Below are positions 46,150 to 53,203 of a stretch of DNA of 53,203 nt, one piece after another (positions within the stretch are counted from its first letter, which is position 1; every line of letters starts with the position of its first letter). Origin of the DNA: an uncultured Methanobrevibacter sp. (GTDB lineage: Archaea; Methanobacteriota; Methanobacteria; Methanobacteriales; Methanobacteriaceae); the NCBI RefSeq assembly GCF_902801725.1, contig NZ_CADCJB010000008.1:1-53203 (forward strand), in the 5' to 3' direction. Both the position numbers and the translations under genes were made by a program. Under the pieces are notes generated by a model that saw only the letters and a program-made list of their open reading frames with translations, ran no database searches and had not been told where the DNA came from.

Positions 46150-47202
46150 TTATTTTAACATTTCAAAATCGATTAAGGCATCTTTTGGAATGTCTACACA
46201 TGCAATTTTTCCAGTTACGCTATCAACATCGGCAGGAGAAATTCCAGTGCCGGGTCTTTTAAATGCAATGTCGGATTCAGTAATTTCAGTTCCCCTTTTG
46301 ATATCTTTATTTGCCACAACAGATCGTCTTGTCTCCTTTCTTGTGGCGGATTCGCAAATTAAAGGCTGTTTATTAATATGGCCACTTATTTTGGACAAAA
46401 AGGATATCTTTTCTTTAAATTTCAAAACATCACTGGAATCCATGGAATAGCAATGGTCATTGCCTGGCAAAGATTTGTCCAAGGTGAAGTGTTTTTCCAA
46501 AATTGTGGCTCCGTAAGTGTAGGCTGTTGTTAAAATCATCATGTCCTCATCGGATTTGGCATGGTCAGAATATCCGATTTCATATTCGGGAAAATGACTG
46601 GCCAAATCCTTAATCATCAAAAGATTTACATCATCATAATAGGTAGGATGAGATAAAACACAGTGCATGATTGCTATATCAACAGTGGAAACACCTTCGA
46701 TTGCATTGACTGCATCTTTTATTTCTTTTATGGTTGAAGCTCCTGTGGAAAGCAAAATTGGTTTATTTTTGCTTGCAATATGTTTTATAAAAGGAATGTT
46801 GGTTAAGTCTGAAGAGGATATCTTAAGGACTTTTGCAAAATCAGCCAGATAATCTGCAGATTCAAAATCATAGGGAGTTGCCAAAAACATTATTCCAACA
46901 TCAATGCAATAATCGGACAATTCCCGAAATTCCTCTTCACCGAATTTATCAAATTTTTTAAATGACTCGAATTGTGAATCAATAGGTTTTTCTGTTGAAT
47001 CCCAAAAAGCAGGATCTGATTGAGACACTACATTTTCAGCAGTATATGCCTGAAACATTACTGCATCAACTCCGCATGATTTTGCTTCATCAATCATGAG
47101 CTTTGCAGCATCAATATCTGAAATTCCATCCCTTTCAGCTATATCGAAAAAATTTACACCAACTTCAGCAATCAAAAATGGCTTTTTGTTAAAAATGTTC
47201 AA
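46150..47202 (-). CDS. NeuB-family nonulosonic acid synthase (N-acetylneuraminate/pseudaminate/legionaminate type)
   Basis: Condenses phosphoenolpyruvate with an N-acetyl hexose to form a nine-carbon sugar. N-terminal PFLIAEVGVNFFD, KISSSDLTNIPFI, ILLSTGASTIKEI, EIGYSDHAKS, and EKHFTLDKSLPGNDH (catalytic metal and PEP site). The C-terminal antifreeze-like/SAF domain has RRSVVANKDIKRG and RPGTGISP. About 350 aa. The TTG at 47200-47202 lies 6 nt after AGGTG; a GTG at 47209-47211 falls within that site and is rejected. The exact sugar cannot be told by eye. Coupled to the fusion gene upstream. Confidence 0.9.
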   Translation of the reverse strand: MNIFNKKPFLIAEVGVNFFDIAERDGISDIDAAKLMIDEAKSCGVDAVMFQAYTAENVVSQSDPAFWDSTEKPIDSQFESFKKFDKFGEEEFRELSDYCIDVGIMFLATPYDFESADYLADFAKVLKISSSDLTNIPFIKHIASKNKPILLSTGASTIKEIKDAVNAIEGVSTVDIAIMHCVLSHPTYYDDVNLLMIKDLASHFPEYEIGYSDHAKSDEDMMILTTAYTYGATILEKHFTLDKSLPGNDHCYSMDSSDVLKFKEKISFLSKISGHINKQPLICESATRKETRRSVVANKDIKRGTEITESDIAFKRPGTGISPADVDSVTGKIACVDIPKDALIDFEMLK

Positions 47203-47211
47203 ATAGATCAC

Positions 47212-48876
47212 CTACTTGCGCAATTCGAATTCCCTATAATTTTCTCTAACTGCAGAATGGAGATTTTCAAATCCGTTCTTCAAGTCAATGGTTAACATTT
47301 TCCTGTTCATTTCAAGTCTGCGTTCAAAATCATTAACCAAACTTACAAATTGATTTGAAATAGTTTCCTCATCCAGATTTATACCAAGGCCCATATTAAT
47401 AAATCCATTATATTCACTGCAAAATTCATGAGTTAATTGCCTTTCATTTTGAATCAGACAGATTGTTGGAACCCCCAATGAACAAATTTGATACATGGCT
47501 TTGCCTGCAGATGTGAAAACAATGTCTGCATTAAACATGAATTCACTGATATTTGATACATTAGTGTAAACTTGAATTGATGGATTTGATTCGATTTTAG
47601 AAATAAATCCTTCCTTATCAGGATAATCCAATCCCAAAATAATATTTATCCTGCCATTGTAATTGGTTGCCAAAATCGAATTTAAAACCTTTTCCGTCAA
47701 ATTATTCGAATCTCTTCCCTCAAAAATAATCAGCACATTTTTAACTTCATTGGTAATGATTTTCGGAGGTTGGAAATAAAACTCATCGCTTAAAAGATAA
47801 TACTTATAACCAGAAAATACATTCCTTTCAGAGAAGTCATGTTCATACAGTGAATCAAATACCATATCAGCAAATTCACTGCCTGTTCCTAAATCTTCGA
47901 AGTTGACGACAAAATATCCTTCCTCTTTCAATTTTAGAACATATTCCGAAGAGGTGTCCATGATATCATTAATAACGATATTGGTATGGTATCGTCTCAA
48001 TTTATCAAAGAGTTCATCAACACCATCATAAAGCACATAAGGATAATCATAATTACTTAAAATATGGCTAGTCAACGGATAATTTTCATCAACGAAAAAC
48101 AGGACATCCTGAAAAATTAAATTTGAAGCTATAGATAGACACCTTTCAATGTAACTAGTTCCAATTTCTTCATAGGCATTTACCACAATTGCAATCCTTC
48201 TTTTTTGAAGATAAGTATCTGCAATCAGCCATCCACCCATATCAACAATATCTACTGTTTCTACCCTGTTCAATTCAACCAAATCAATATTAGTTCCCAA
48301 ACGAGAATCTTCATGTACAAATGACCTGCGGGTAGCCAGTATAGCACCTGTTTCCTTAAAGGATTTCGGCAGCAGTTCCTTTTCTACCCTTTTCATATAC
48401 AATGGAAAATACCTTTGATTCTTTTCGTCATAACCCCAGTCCAAACGCCTATCATCCACAACAGTGATGACACTATCAATTGAAAAGTCTTCAAATTTTT
48501 CAATGCAGCTATCCAATGTTTGTGTTTTGAGCAGAGGGAAATTGGGCTTAAGAGTGATTACTATATCATATTCATCAAAAGTCAACTTCTCCTTTTGAAT
48601 CATTGCATCATAAACAAGTGCATCTAATGAAAAATTGTCTTCTAAATCCAATTTGGAATGCCTAATGACACTTGCCCCAAATTTTTCAGAAAGTAATGCG
48701 ATTTCAGAATCTTCAGTAACTACCACAACATCATCAACATATTGGGATGCTCGAGCAACCCCAATTGCATAAGAAATCACCGGCCTATTATGCAGCAAAT
48801 GCATATTTTTACGAGGAATAATCTTAGAGTTATCTCTTGCCGGAATCACTACTAAAATCTTATTATTATTGAACAT
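47212..48876 (-). CDS. CMP-nonulosonate cytidylyltransferase fused to a PseG-like hydrolase/GT domain
   Basis: 554 aa. Residues 1-225 are a NeuA/PseF-type cytidylyltransferase: ILVVIPARDNSKIIPRKNMHLLHNRPVISYAI (usual form IIPARGGSKGIPRKN), then DDVVVVTEDSEIA and VITLKPNFPLLK. Residues 230-554 are a GT-B-like domain, with ALIVVNAYEEIGTSYIERCL-type start (IAIVVNAYEEIGTSYI), VLIIFEGRDSNNLTEKVL and the C-terminal IVFTSAGKAMYQICSLGVPTICLIQNERQ, as in PseG UDP-sugar hydrolases. It lies just upstream of the NeuB-like gene; its stop overlaps that gene's ribosome-binding site. Most likely one protein carries the hydrolysis and CMP-activation steps for a nonulosonic acid. Confidence 0.85.
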   Translation of the reverse strand: MFNNNKILVVIPARDNSKIIPRKNMHLLHNRPVISYAIGVARASQYVDDVVVVTEDSEIALLSEKFGASVIRHSKLDLEDNFSLDALVYDAMIQKEKLTFDEYDIVITLKPNFPLLKTQTLDSCIEKFEDFSIDSVITVVDDRRLDWGYDEKNQRYFPLYMKRVEKELLPKSFKETGAILATRRSFVHEDSRLGTNIDLVELNRVETVDIVDMGGWLIADTYLQKRRIAIVVNAYEEIGTSYIERCLSIASNLIFQDVLFFVDENYPLTSHILSNYDYPYVLYDGVDELFDKLRRYHTNIVINDIMDTSSEYVLKLKEEGYFVVNFEDLGTGSEFADMVFDSLYEHDFSERNVFSGYKYYLLSDEFYFQPPKIITNEVKNVLIIFEGRDSNNLTEKVLNSILATNYNGRINIILGLDYPDKEGFISKIESNPSIQVYTNVSNISEFMFNADIVFTSAGKAMYQICSLGVPTICLIQNERQLTHEFCSEYNGFINMGLGINLDEETISNQFVSLVNDFERRLEMNRKMLTIDLKNGFENLHSAVRENYREFELRK

Positions 48877-48959
48877 AATAATCCCTATAAGTTTACAATA
48901 AAATTTAATTAATACAAATAAATATATTAATAGTATAATATTAAATCTTCGGTGTTAAT

Positions 48960-50012
48960 ATGAATATGAAAAATATGTCAAAAGAGTTATTGAAAAGAAT
49001 AAAAGAATTATCCGCACCAGTAAAGATAATGCACGTATGCGGTTCTCATGAACACACAATAATGGAAAATGGAATAAGAAGTTTGCTTCCAGATGAAGTG
49101 GAAATCGTTGCGGGCCCTGGATGTCCAGTTTGTGTGGTTCCATCCCGTGAAATTGATGAAGCACTGGAGCTTATTGACAAGGGAGTTACAATCACAACCT
49201 TCGGAGATATGTTAAGGGTTCCTGGATCTCACTCATCACTTGCAGATGCCAAAGCTGAAGGAGGCGATGTAAGAGTGGTTTACGGAATTAACAAAGCTAT
49301 TGAAATTGCTGAAAAAGCAGACAATGATGTGGCATTTATTGCAGCCGGATTTGAAACAACTGCACCAACTACTGCCGCTGAATTATTAGCAAAACCTCCT
49401 GAAAACTTCTCAGTACTTTCATGCCACAGATTGATACCTCCTGCAATCGATTTTTTAATTAATTCAGGACAGACAAGCCTAAATGCATTGATTCAACCTG
49501 GACACGTATGTACAATCATTGGAACCAAACCTTTCGAATATTTCTCAACAGACTACAATATTCCTCAAGCAGTAGCTGGATTTAACCCATTAGACATATT
49601 AATGTCAGTATATATGATTTTAAGACAAATTCATAACGAAACACCGAAAATAGATAATGAATACAACAGAGCAGTGCGCGAGGAAGGAAATGTCATAGCA
49701 CAGGACATGATTGAACAGGTATTTGATGTCGGATCTCGAGAATGGAGAGGATTTCCAAAAATACCGAATTCCATCCTTGAGATAAAAGATGAATTTAGCG
49801 AATACAATGCCCGTGAAAAATATGACATTGAAGTGAAGGATGTCAATGAAGCTCCTAAAGGATGTATTTGCGGACCTATTTTAAGAGGTCTTGCACGTCC
49901 TGAAGATTGTAAACTATTCAGAAATGAATGTAATCCTCTTCACCCAATCGGAGCATGTATGGTAAGTAAAGAAGGAACCTGCAATATTGCGCACAGATAT
50001 TCAAGACAGTGA
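48960..50012 (+). CDS. hypD: [NiFe]-hydrogenase maturation protein HypD
   Basis: 350-aa iron-sulfur protein that, with HypC and HypE, builds the Fe(CN)2CO centre of [NiFe]-hydrogenases. Motifs: MHVCGSHEHTI near residue 25-35, VAGPGCPVCVVP, AAGFETTAPTTAA, SCHRLIPPA, the C-terminal CICGPILRGLARPEDC and HPIGACMVSKEGTC. GGTG ribosome-binding site 5 nt before the ATG. It opens a three-gene plus-strand run with pgp and tldE. Confidence 0.97.
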   Translation: MNMKNMSKELLKRIKELSAPVKIMHVCGSHEHTIMENGIRSLLPDEVEIVAGPGCPVCVVPSREIDEALELIDKGVTITTFGDMLRVPGSHSSLADAKAEGGDVRVVYGINKAIEIAEKADNDVAFIAAGFETTAPTTAAELLAKPPENFSVLSCHRLIPPAIDFLINSGQTSLNALIQPGHVCTIIGTKPFEYFSTDYNIPQAVAGFNPLDILMSVYMILRQIHNETPKIDNEYNRAVREEGNVIAQDMIEQVFDVGSREWRGFPKIPNSILEIKDEFSEYNAREKYDIEVKDVNEAPKGCICGPILRGLARPEDCKLFRNECNPLHPIGACMVSKEGTCNIAHRYSRQ

Positions 50013-50016
50013 TAAA

Positions 50017-50721
50017 ATGACAATAGAAGCAATTGCAGTAGATATAGATGGCACAATTACTGATGAGAAAAGACAAATATGCATCTCAGCAATTGAAGCT
50101 TTGAGAAAAGCCGAAGCTAAAGGAATTCCAACAATCATAGTTACCGGCAATGTAGTGAACTATGCTTATGCAACCGAAGTATTAATCGGATGCAGCGGAG
50201 GATTAGTTGCAGAAAACGGAGGCGTCGTATTTAAAGAAGGCGAAAACAATAATGCTGTTGAAACCCTAGTCGAAAGAGACTTTGTAACATCTGCAGAAAA
50301 ACACCTGAAGGAAAGGTTAGGTGACAAATTCGACAAGCACGCATCCCATGACAACATGTACAGATTAACTGAAACCGTATTTTACAAAACTCTTGCACGA
50401 GATGAACTTGAGGAAGCGCTTAAAGATTTCAAGTACATTGACCAATTAGAACTTTACGACAGCGGTTTTGCATTGCACATTACCGATAAGCGAGTGAACA
50501 AAGGAACTTCACTCAGATATTTATGTGAAAGAAACGGAATTAATATGGAAAATGTTATGGCTATCGGAGACAGTCAAAACGATGAAGATTTTTTAAGAGA
50601 AGCAGGATATAAAATAGCCGTCGGCAATGCCGAAGATAAATTGAAAGGAATAAGCACATACACCTGTAAAAATAAATTCGGCGACGGCGTAGCTGAAGCC
50701 ATTGAGAAATTTGCATTATAA
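50017..50721 (+). CDS. Archaeal phosphoglycolate phosphatase (HAD family)
   Basis: 234 aa from the ATG at 50017, 4 nt after the hypD stop; the longer frame overlaps hypD and adds a non-homologous N-terminus. HAD motif I is AVDIDGTITDE (nucleophile D), motif II IVTGN, and motif IV AIGDSQNDEDFL. The large cap places it with the archaeal phosphoglycolate phosphatases of the Cof-like HAD group. The substrate in the cell is inferred from the family. Confidence 0.88.
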   Translation: MTIEAIAVDIDGTITDEKRQICISAIEALRKAEAKGIPTIIVTGNVVNYAYATEVLIGCSGGLVAENGGVVFKEGENNNAVETLVERDFVTSAEKHLKERLGDKFDKHASHDNMYRLTETVFYKTLARDELEEALKDFKYIDQLELYDSGFALHITDKRVNKGTSLRYLCERNGINMENVMAIGDSQNDEDFLREAGYKIAVGNAEDKLKGISTYTCKNKFGDGVAEAIEKFAL

Positions 50722-50729
50722 GTGATAAT

Positions 50730-52040
50730 ATGATTTATGAAATTGCCGAAAAAGCAAAAAGAGAAGTTGAAAACAATTGTGACGCTTTTGAAATTTACAT
50801 TGATGAAAGCAAACTGATTGAACTTAACTCCGAACAGGACAGGTTAAATTTTGCAAAAGAAGAAATTGAAACCGGAGTTGGAATTAGAGTAATCAAAGAC
50901 AACAAAATAGGTTTTGCATTCACATCAAACATGGACAAAATTTCCGAAACTGCAAGACAATCAATAGAAAACACCAAATTGAATAAACGTGATGAAAACT
51001 ACTCATTTGCAGAATTGGAAAAAGTAACTGATGTTAAAAAAGTTTATGATAAAAAATTTAACGACCTTAACCTGAACGAATCCGTGGAATTGCTGAAAAA
51101 TACCATTTCACAAGCCAGAGATAGCGGATGTGAAGTAACAGGGTCAGGATTTTCAGCATCCGAATGCAAGTCATTAATACTAAATTCCAATGGAGTTTCA
51201 ATAGAAAACAAAGAAACAGGATTCGGCATTTCCCTGTCAGTGACTATCCAAAAAGACGGAGAAATTGCAACAGCATACAATTCAGCTTCTTCAAGATTCT
51301 GCGATTTAGAAGGTGAAAAATTAGCTGACGAAGTATGTAACTTGGCTAAAAGTTCACTGAATTCAAAACCGATTGAAACCGACAATTATAACGTCGTATT
51401 GGATTATTATGCTGCCATAGGACTTATTCAAACATTCATCAATGCTTTTGATGGTGAAAATGTGGCGCGAGGAAGGTCAATTTTGAAAGATAAAATAGGC
51501 AGTGAGATTGCAAATCCTTCATTAAGCATCATTGACAACCCATTACTGGAAAAAGGAATGGCAACAACAAAATGTGATGGGGAAGGAAGCGTATCAAAAG
51601 CTACTGAGCTAATCAAAGACGGTGTTTTAAACTCATTCATATATGACATTTACACCGCAAACAAAGAAGGTGTGAAAACAACTTCAAACGGATACAGAGG
51701 AAGCTACCTTACAACACCGATGATTTCTCCATCAAACCTCGAATTCAAATTCAGTGAAATGAAAGATTTATCTGAAATTAAAAAAGGAGTTCTGACCACC
51801 AGCGTTCTTGGAGCTCACACTGCCAATCCGATTTCAGGAGACTTTTCAGTAGAAGCAAGTAACGCATTTAAAATAGAAAACGGAGAACTGACAGAACCTA
51901 TCAATAAAGCAATGATTTCAGGAAACATATTTGAAATAATGAAAAATGTAGAAGGTATTACCTCAGAAATCAGACAGTACGGATCATTTATTATCCCAAA
52001 ACTGTTAGTGCATGATTTAAGAGTTGTCGGTCAAAATTAA
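50730..52040 (+). CDS. tldE: TldE/PmbA-family protein
   Basis: 436 aa. PmbA/TldE features: NCDAFEIYIDESKLIELNSEQDRLNFAKEE near the N-terminus, VGIRVIKDNKIGFAFTSN, and near the C-terminus GVLTTSVLGAHTANPISGDFSVEASNAFKIENGE. It has no HExxH, as expected for TldE, the non-catalytic partner of the TldD metalloprotease. tldD is not in the window. It lies 8 bp after the phosphatase gene and ends at a bidirectional terminator. Confidence 0.92.
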   Translation: MIYEIAEKAKREVENNCDAFEIYIDESKLIELNSEQDRLNFAKEEIETGVGIRVIKDNKIGFAFTSNMDKISETARQSIENTKLNKRDENYSFAELEKVTDVKKVYDKKFNDLNLNESVELLKNTISQARDSGCEVTGSGFSASECKSLILNSNGVSIENKETGFGISLSVTIQKDGEIATAYNSASSRFCDLEGEKLADEVCNLAKSSLNSKPIETDNYNVVLDYYAAIGLIQTFINAFDGENVARGRSILKDKIGSEIANPSLSIIDNPLLEKGMATTKCDGEGSVSKATELIKDGVLNSFIYDIYTANKEGVKTTSNGYRGSYLTTPMISPSNLEFKFSEMKDLSEIKKGVLTTSVLGAHTANPISGDFSVEASNAFKIENGELTEPINKAMISGNIFEIMKNVEGITSEIRQYGSFIIPKLLVHDLRVVGQN

Positions 52041-52044
52041 AAAA

Positions 52045-52067
52045 AAAGAGAGAAAATTTAAATTTTC
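52045..52067. terminator. Bidirectional terminator between tldE and the small coiled-coil gene
   Basis: The core is a 16-bp perfect palindrome, GAAAATTTAAATTTTC (52052-52067), with A-rich sequence on the left and T-rich sequence on the right. It can act for tldE (plus strand) and overlaps the last codons of the small minus-strand gene. Confidence 0.5.
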
Positions 52068-52309
52068 TTTAATTTTTCTCTATACTGATTAATTGTGGAA
52101 TTGGTGTAGTCCATAGTCAAATATTCTTCTGTCAACTGTTTATTGTTATCAAAATCTTTTATTTTATCCTTTACAATTTTATCTATGTCCTTATCCAACT
52201 TCCTTATCTGATTTTCGAATGCATATTCAGATTTTCTTATATTCAAATTGGATTTGCGGGCAAGTTTTTCAACTTCCTTTTCAAAATCAATTTCCTTCTT
52301 TTTAGACAT
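52058..52309 (-). CDS. Small coiled-coil protein of unknown function
   Basis: 83 aa, very rich in Lys, Glu and Asp, and predicted by its heptad-like pattern to be helical (EIDFEKEVEKLARKSNLNIRK, IRKLDKDIDKIVKDKIKD). No signal peptide, cysteine motif or known domain. It begins 8 bp after the GyrI-like gene; the ATG follows GGTGG. The operon context does not reveal its function. Confidence 0.65.
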   Translation of the reverse strand: MSKKKEIDFEKEVEKLARKSNLNIRKSEYAFENQIRKLDKDIDKIVKDKIKDFDNNKQLTEEYLTMDYTNSTINQYREKLKKI

Positions 52310-52317
52310 GATTCCAC

Positions 52318-52779
52318 CTACATTTCTATGATTGGCAATTGAATCTCTGTGATGTAATCCTTTTCATCATCACAGTTGTGGAAACTTTTTATTAGAACTT
52401 CCTTTGGAGATCCTATTATGTCATAATGGTTGGCCTGAGCAACCTCAACCAGTTCAGCGTAAGTGTCCATAATATTATCTGTTGAGCCGTAATGCATTCC
52501 GCTTAAAACCTTGTTTTCTATCATGTCAACAACACGAATGACATCCTGCTCGTCTGCATCTTCCTTAATTACGATACTGACATCATAAACTGCATCACCC
52601 TGATTGACTTCATGTCTTGGTGAAAAATAAACAACAAATGGTTCGCCTTCGTATTCTATCTCTTCAGCATCAACCCAACCCATCAATTTGGAAACCAAAA
52701 CATCCAAATCGGAAATCGGACCTTTATAATTGATAACACCTAATTTTTGTTCAGGAACTACTTTAACTTCATAATCCAT
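52318..52779 (-). CDS. GyrI-like small-molecule-binding domain protein
   Basis: 153 aa. N-terminal VKVVPEQKLGVINYKGPISDLDVLVSKLMGWVD matches the GyrI/AraC effector-binding fold, and the two further halves SIVIKEDADEQDV and LSGMHYGSTDNIMDTYAELV repeat its motif. IGSPKEVLIK is near the C-terminus. No DNA-binding domain. Such stand-alone domains bind hydrophobic or toxic small molecules. It lies 26 bp downstream of moeA. Confidence 0.85.
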   Translation of the reverse strand: MDYEVKVVPEQKLGVINYKGPISDLDVLVSKLMGWVDAEEIEYEGEPFVVYFSPRHEVNQGDAVYDVSIVIKEDADEQDVIRVVDMIENKVLSGMHYGSTDNIMDTYAELVEVAQANHYDIIGSPKEVLIKSFHNCDDEKDYITEIQLPIIEM

Positions 52780-52805
52780 TGTTACACCTAATTTAAATTT
52801 TAATC

Positions 52806-53203
52806 TTAATTGAATAAATAAACTTCTACTTCTTCACCTTCATCAACAAGTTCAACCAGTTTTGGAATTTTCACATACCCATCAGCAGTTGAAAGTGAAA
52901 AAATTGCTCCGGAATCCTTGAAAATAGGTTGGACATTGTCACCGTCGACTTTAACAAGTTGATATTGCATCCGTCCAACCTGAGAATGAATTCTTTTTGT
53001 GATTTTGCCCTTGATTGTTTCAAGTTCAAAGTTCTTATCAATTCCTGCAAGTTTTGTTAACGGTTCAGCCACAAATGCATTGAAAATCATAAGAGCAGAA
53101 ACCGGATTTCCAGGAAGGCCAATAACAAGTTTTCCATCAATAACCCCAACAATTGTAGGTTTTCCCGGTTGAACTGAAATTCCATGAATGTGAACTTCGC
53201 CTA
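52806..53203 (-). CDS. moeA: Molybdopterin molybdenumtransferase MoeA, 3' part only
   Basis: The reading frame is open to the right edge and encodes about 131 residues of the C-terminal half: HIHGISVQPGKPTIVG, VIGLPGNPVSALMIFNAF (the MoeA signature), QVGRMQYQLVKVDGDNVQPI and DSGAIFSLSTADGYVKIP. It inserts molybdate (or tungstate) into molybdopterin, needed for formylmethanofuran and formate dehydrogenases. An internal ATG at 53088-53090 is not the start; the true start lies outside the window. Confidence 0.95.
   Translation of the reverse strand, partial: GEVHIHGISVQPGKPTIVGVIDGKLVIGLPGNPVSALMIFNAFVAEPLTKLAGIDKNFELETIKGKITKRIHSQVGRMQYQLVKVDGDNVQPIFKDSGAIFSLSTADGYVKIPKLVELVDEGEEVEVYLFN

Noticed and set aside
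49987-50016. Longer N-terminus of the phosphoglycolate phosphatase, overlapping hypD
   Set aside because: The extra residues are hypD sequence in another frame. The ATG at 50017 gives the usual HAD N-terminus and directly follows the hypD stop.

Overview
The window is archaeal and most likely from a gut methanogen of the Methanobacteriales, close to Methanobrevibacter. The reasons are: split RNA polymerase subunits (A'/A'' and B'/B''), archaeal-type EF-2, NusA-KH and eL30 in one cluster, a HypD hydrogenase-maturation gene, a korDABC-sucC reductive branch, 4-demethylwyosine synthase (Taw1), archaeal tRNA 2'-O-methyltransferase Trm56, a DGGGP synthase for ether lipids, very AT-rich spacers, and TATA-like elements in place of bacterial -10/-35 boxes. 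Species cannot be fixed from the sequence alone.

Layout. Positions 1-13560 are the information-processing block, all on the minus strand. Read in transcription order it is tRNA-Thr, -Pro, -Tyr, -Asp, -Lys, rpoH, rpoB2, rpoB1, rpoA1, rpoA2, rpl30e, nusA, then after a terminator and a new promoter rps12, rps7, fusA and the start of the EF-1A gene, which runs off the left edge. Positions 13676-15159 hold thiM-thiE (thiamine). Positions 15407-17311 hold tpiA-pgk on the minus strand. Positions 17357-19106 are a two-gene restriction-modification unit. taw1 (plus) converges on a flavoprotein gene that closes the korDABC-sucC operon (20130-24731). A fumarase beta-subunit gene diverges from korD.

From 25 to 37 kb there is a mixture: an acetyltransferase, an FKBP-type prolyl isomerase, a 674-bp spacer with a possible gene remnant, DUF763, Trm56, the cobalamin genes cobS and a CobZ-like phosphatase, larC-queC, a VWA protein, an M48 peptidase with a winged-helix regulator, two exported or membrane-anchored proteins, and a TfoX-like protein. 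From 37 to 53 kb are an Old Yellow Enzyme homologue, pyruvate carboxylase subunit B, inositol-phosphate synthase, DGGGP synthase, a GT39-like membrane glycosyltransferase, a zinc-ribbon membrane protein with a NERD-like domain that has lost expected residues, a short 2[4Fe-4S] ferredoxin missed by length-filtered gene calling, a nonulosonic-acid (sialic/pseudaminic-like) pair, the hypD-pgp-tldE operon, a GyrI-like protein and the 3' part of moeA at the right edge.

How the genes work together. pycB, fumarase beta, succinyl-CoA synthetase beta and 2-oxoglutarate:ferredoxin oxidoreductase together make most of the incomplete reductive TCA branch from pyruvate to 2-oxoglutarate used by methanogens for biosynthesis. 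DGGGP synthase and inositol-phosphate synthase feed archaeal lipid synthesis. The NeuB-like synthase and the cytidylyltransferase/hydrolase fusion suggest a CMP-activated nine-carbon sugar for the cell surface. Points that stand out are a roughly 190-residue charged insertion in the clamp region of RNA polymerase A', frequent TTG starts behind GGTG or GGAGG ribosome-binding sites, the CMP-transferase/PseG-like fusion, and the degenerate NERD-like zinc-ribbon membrane protein. I saw no CRISPR array, insertion sequence, prophage or clear new defence system.
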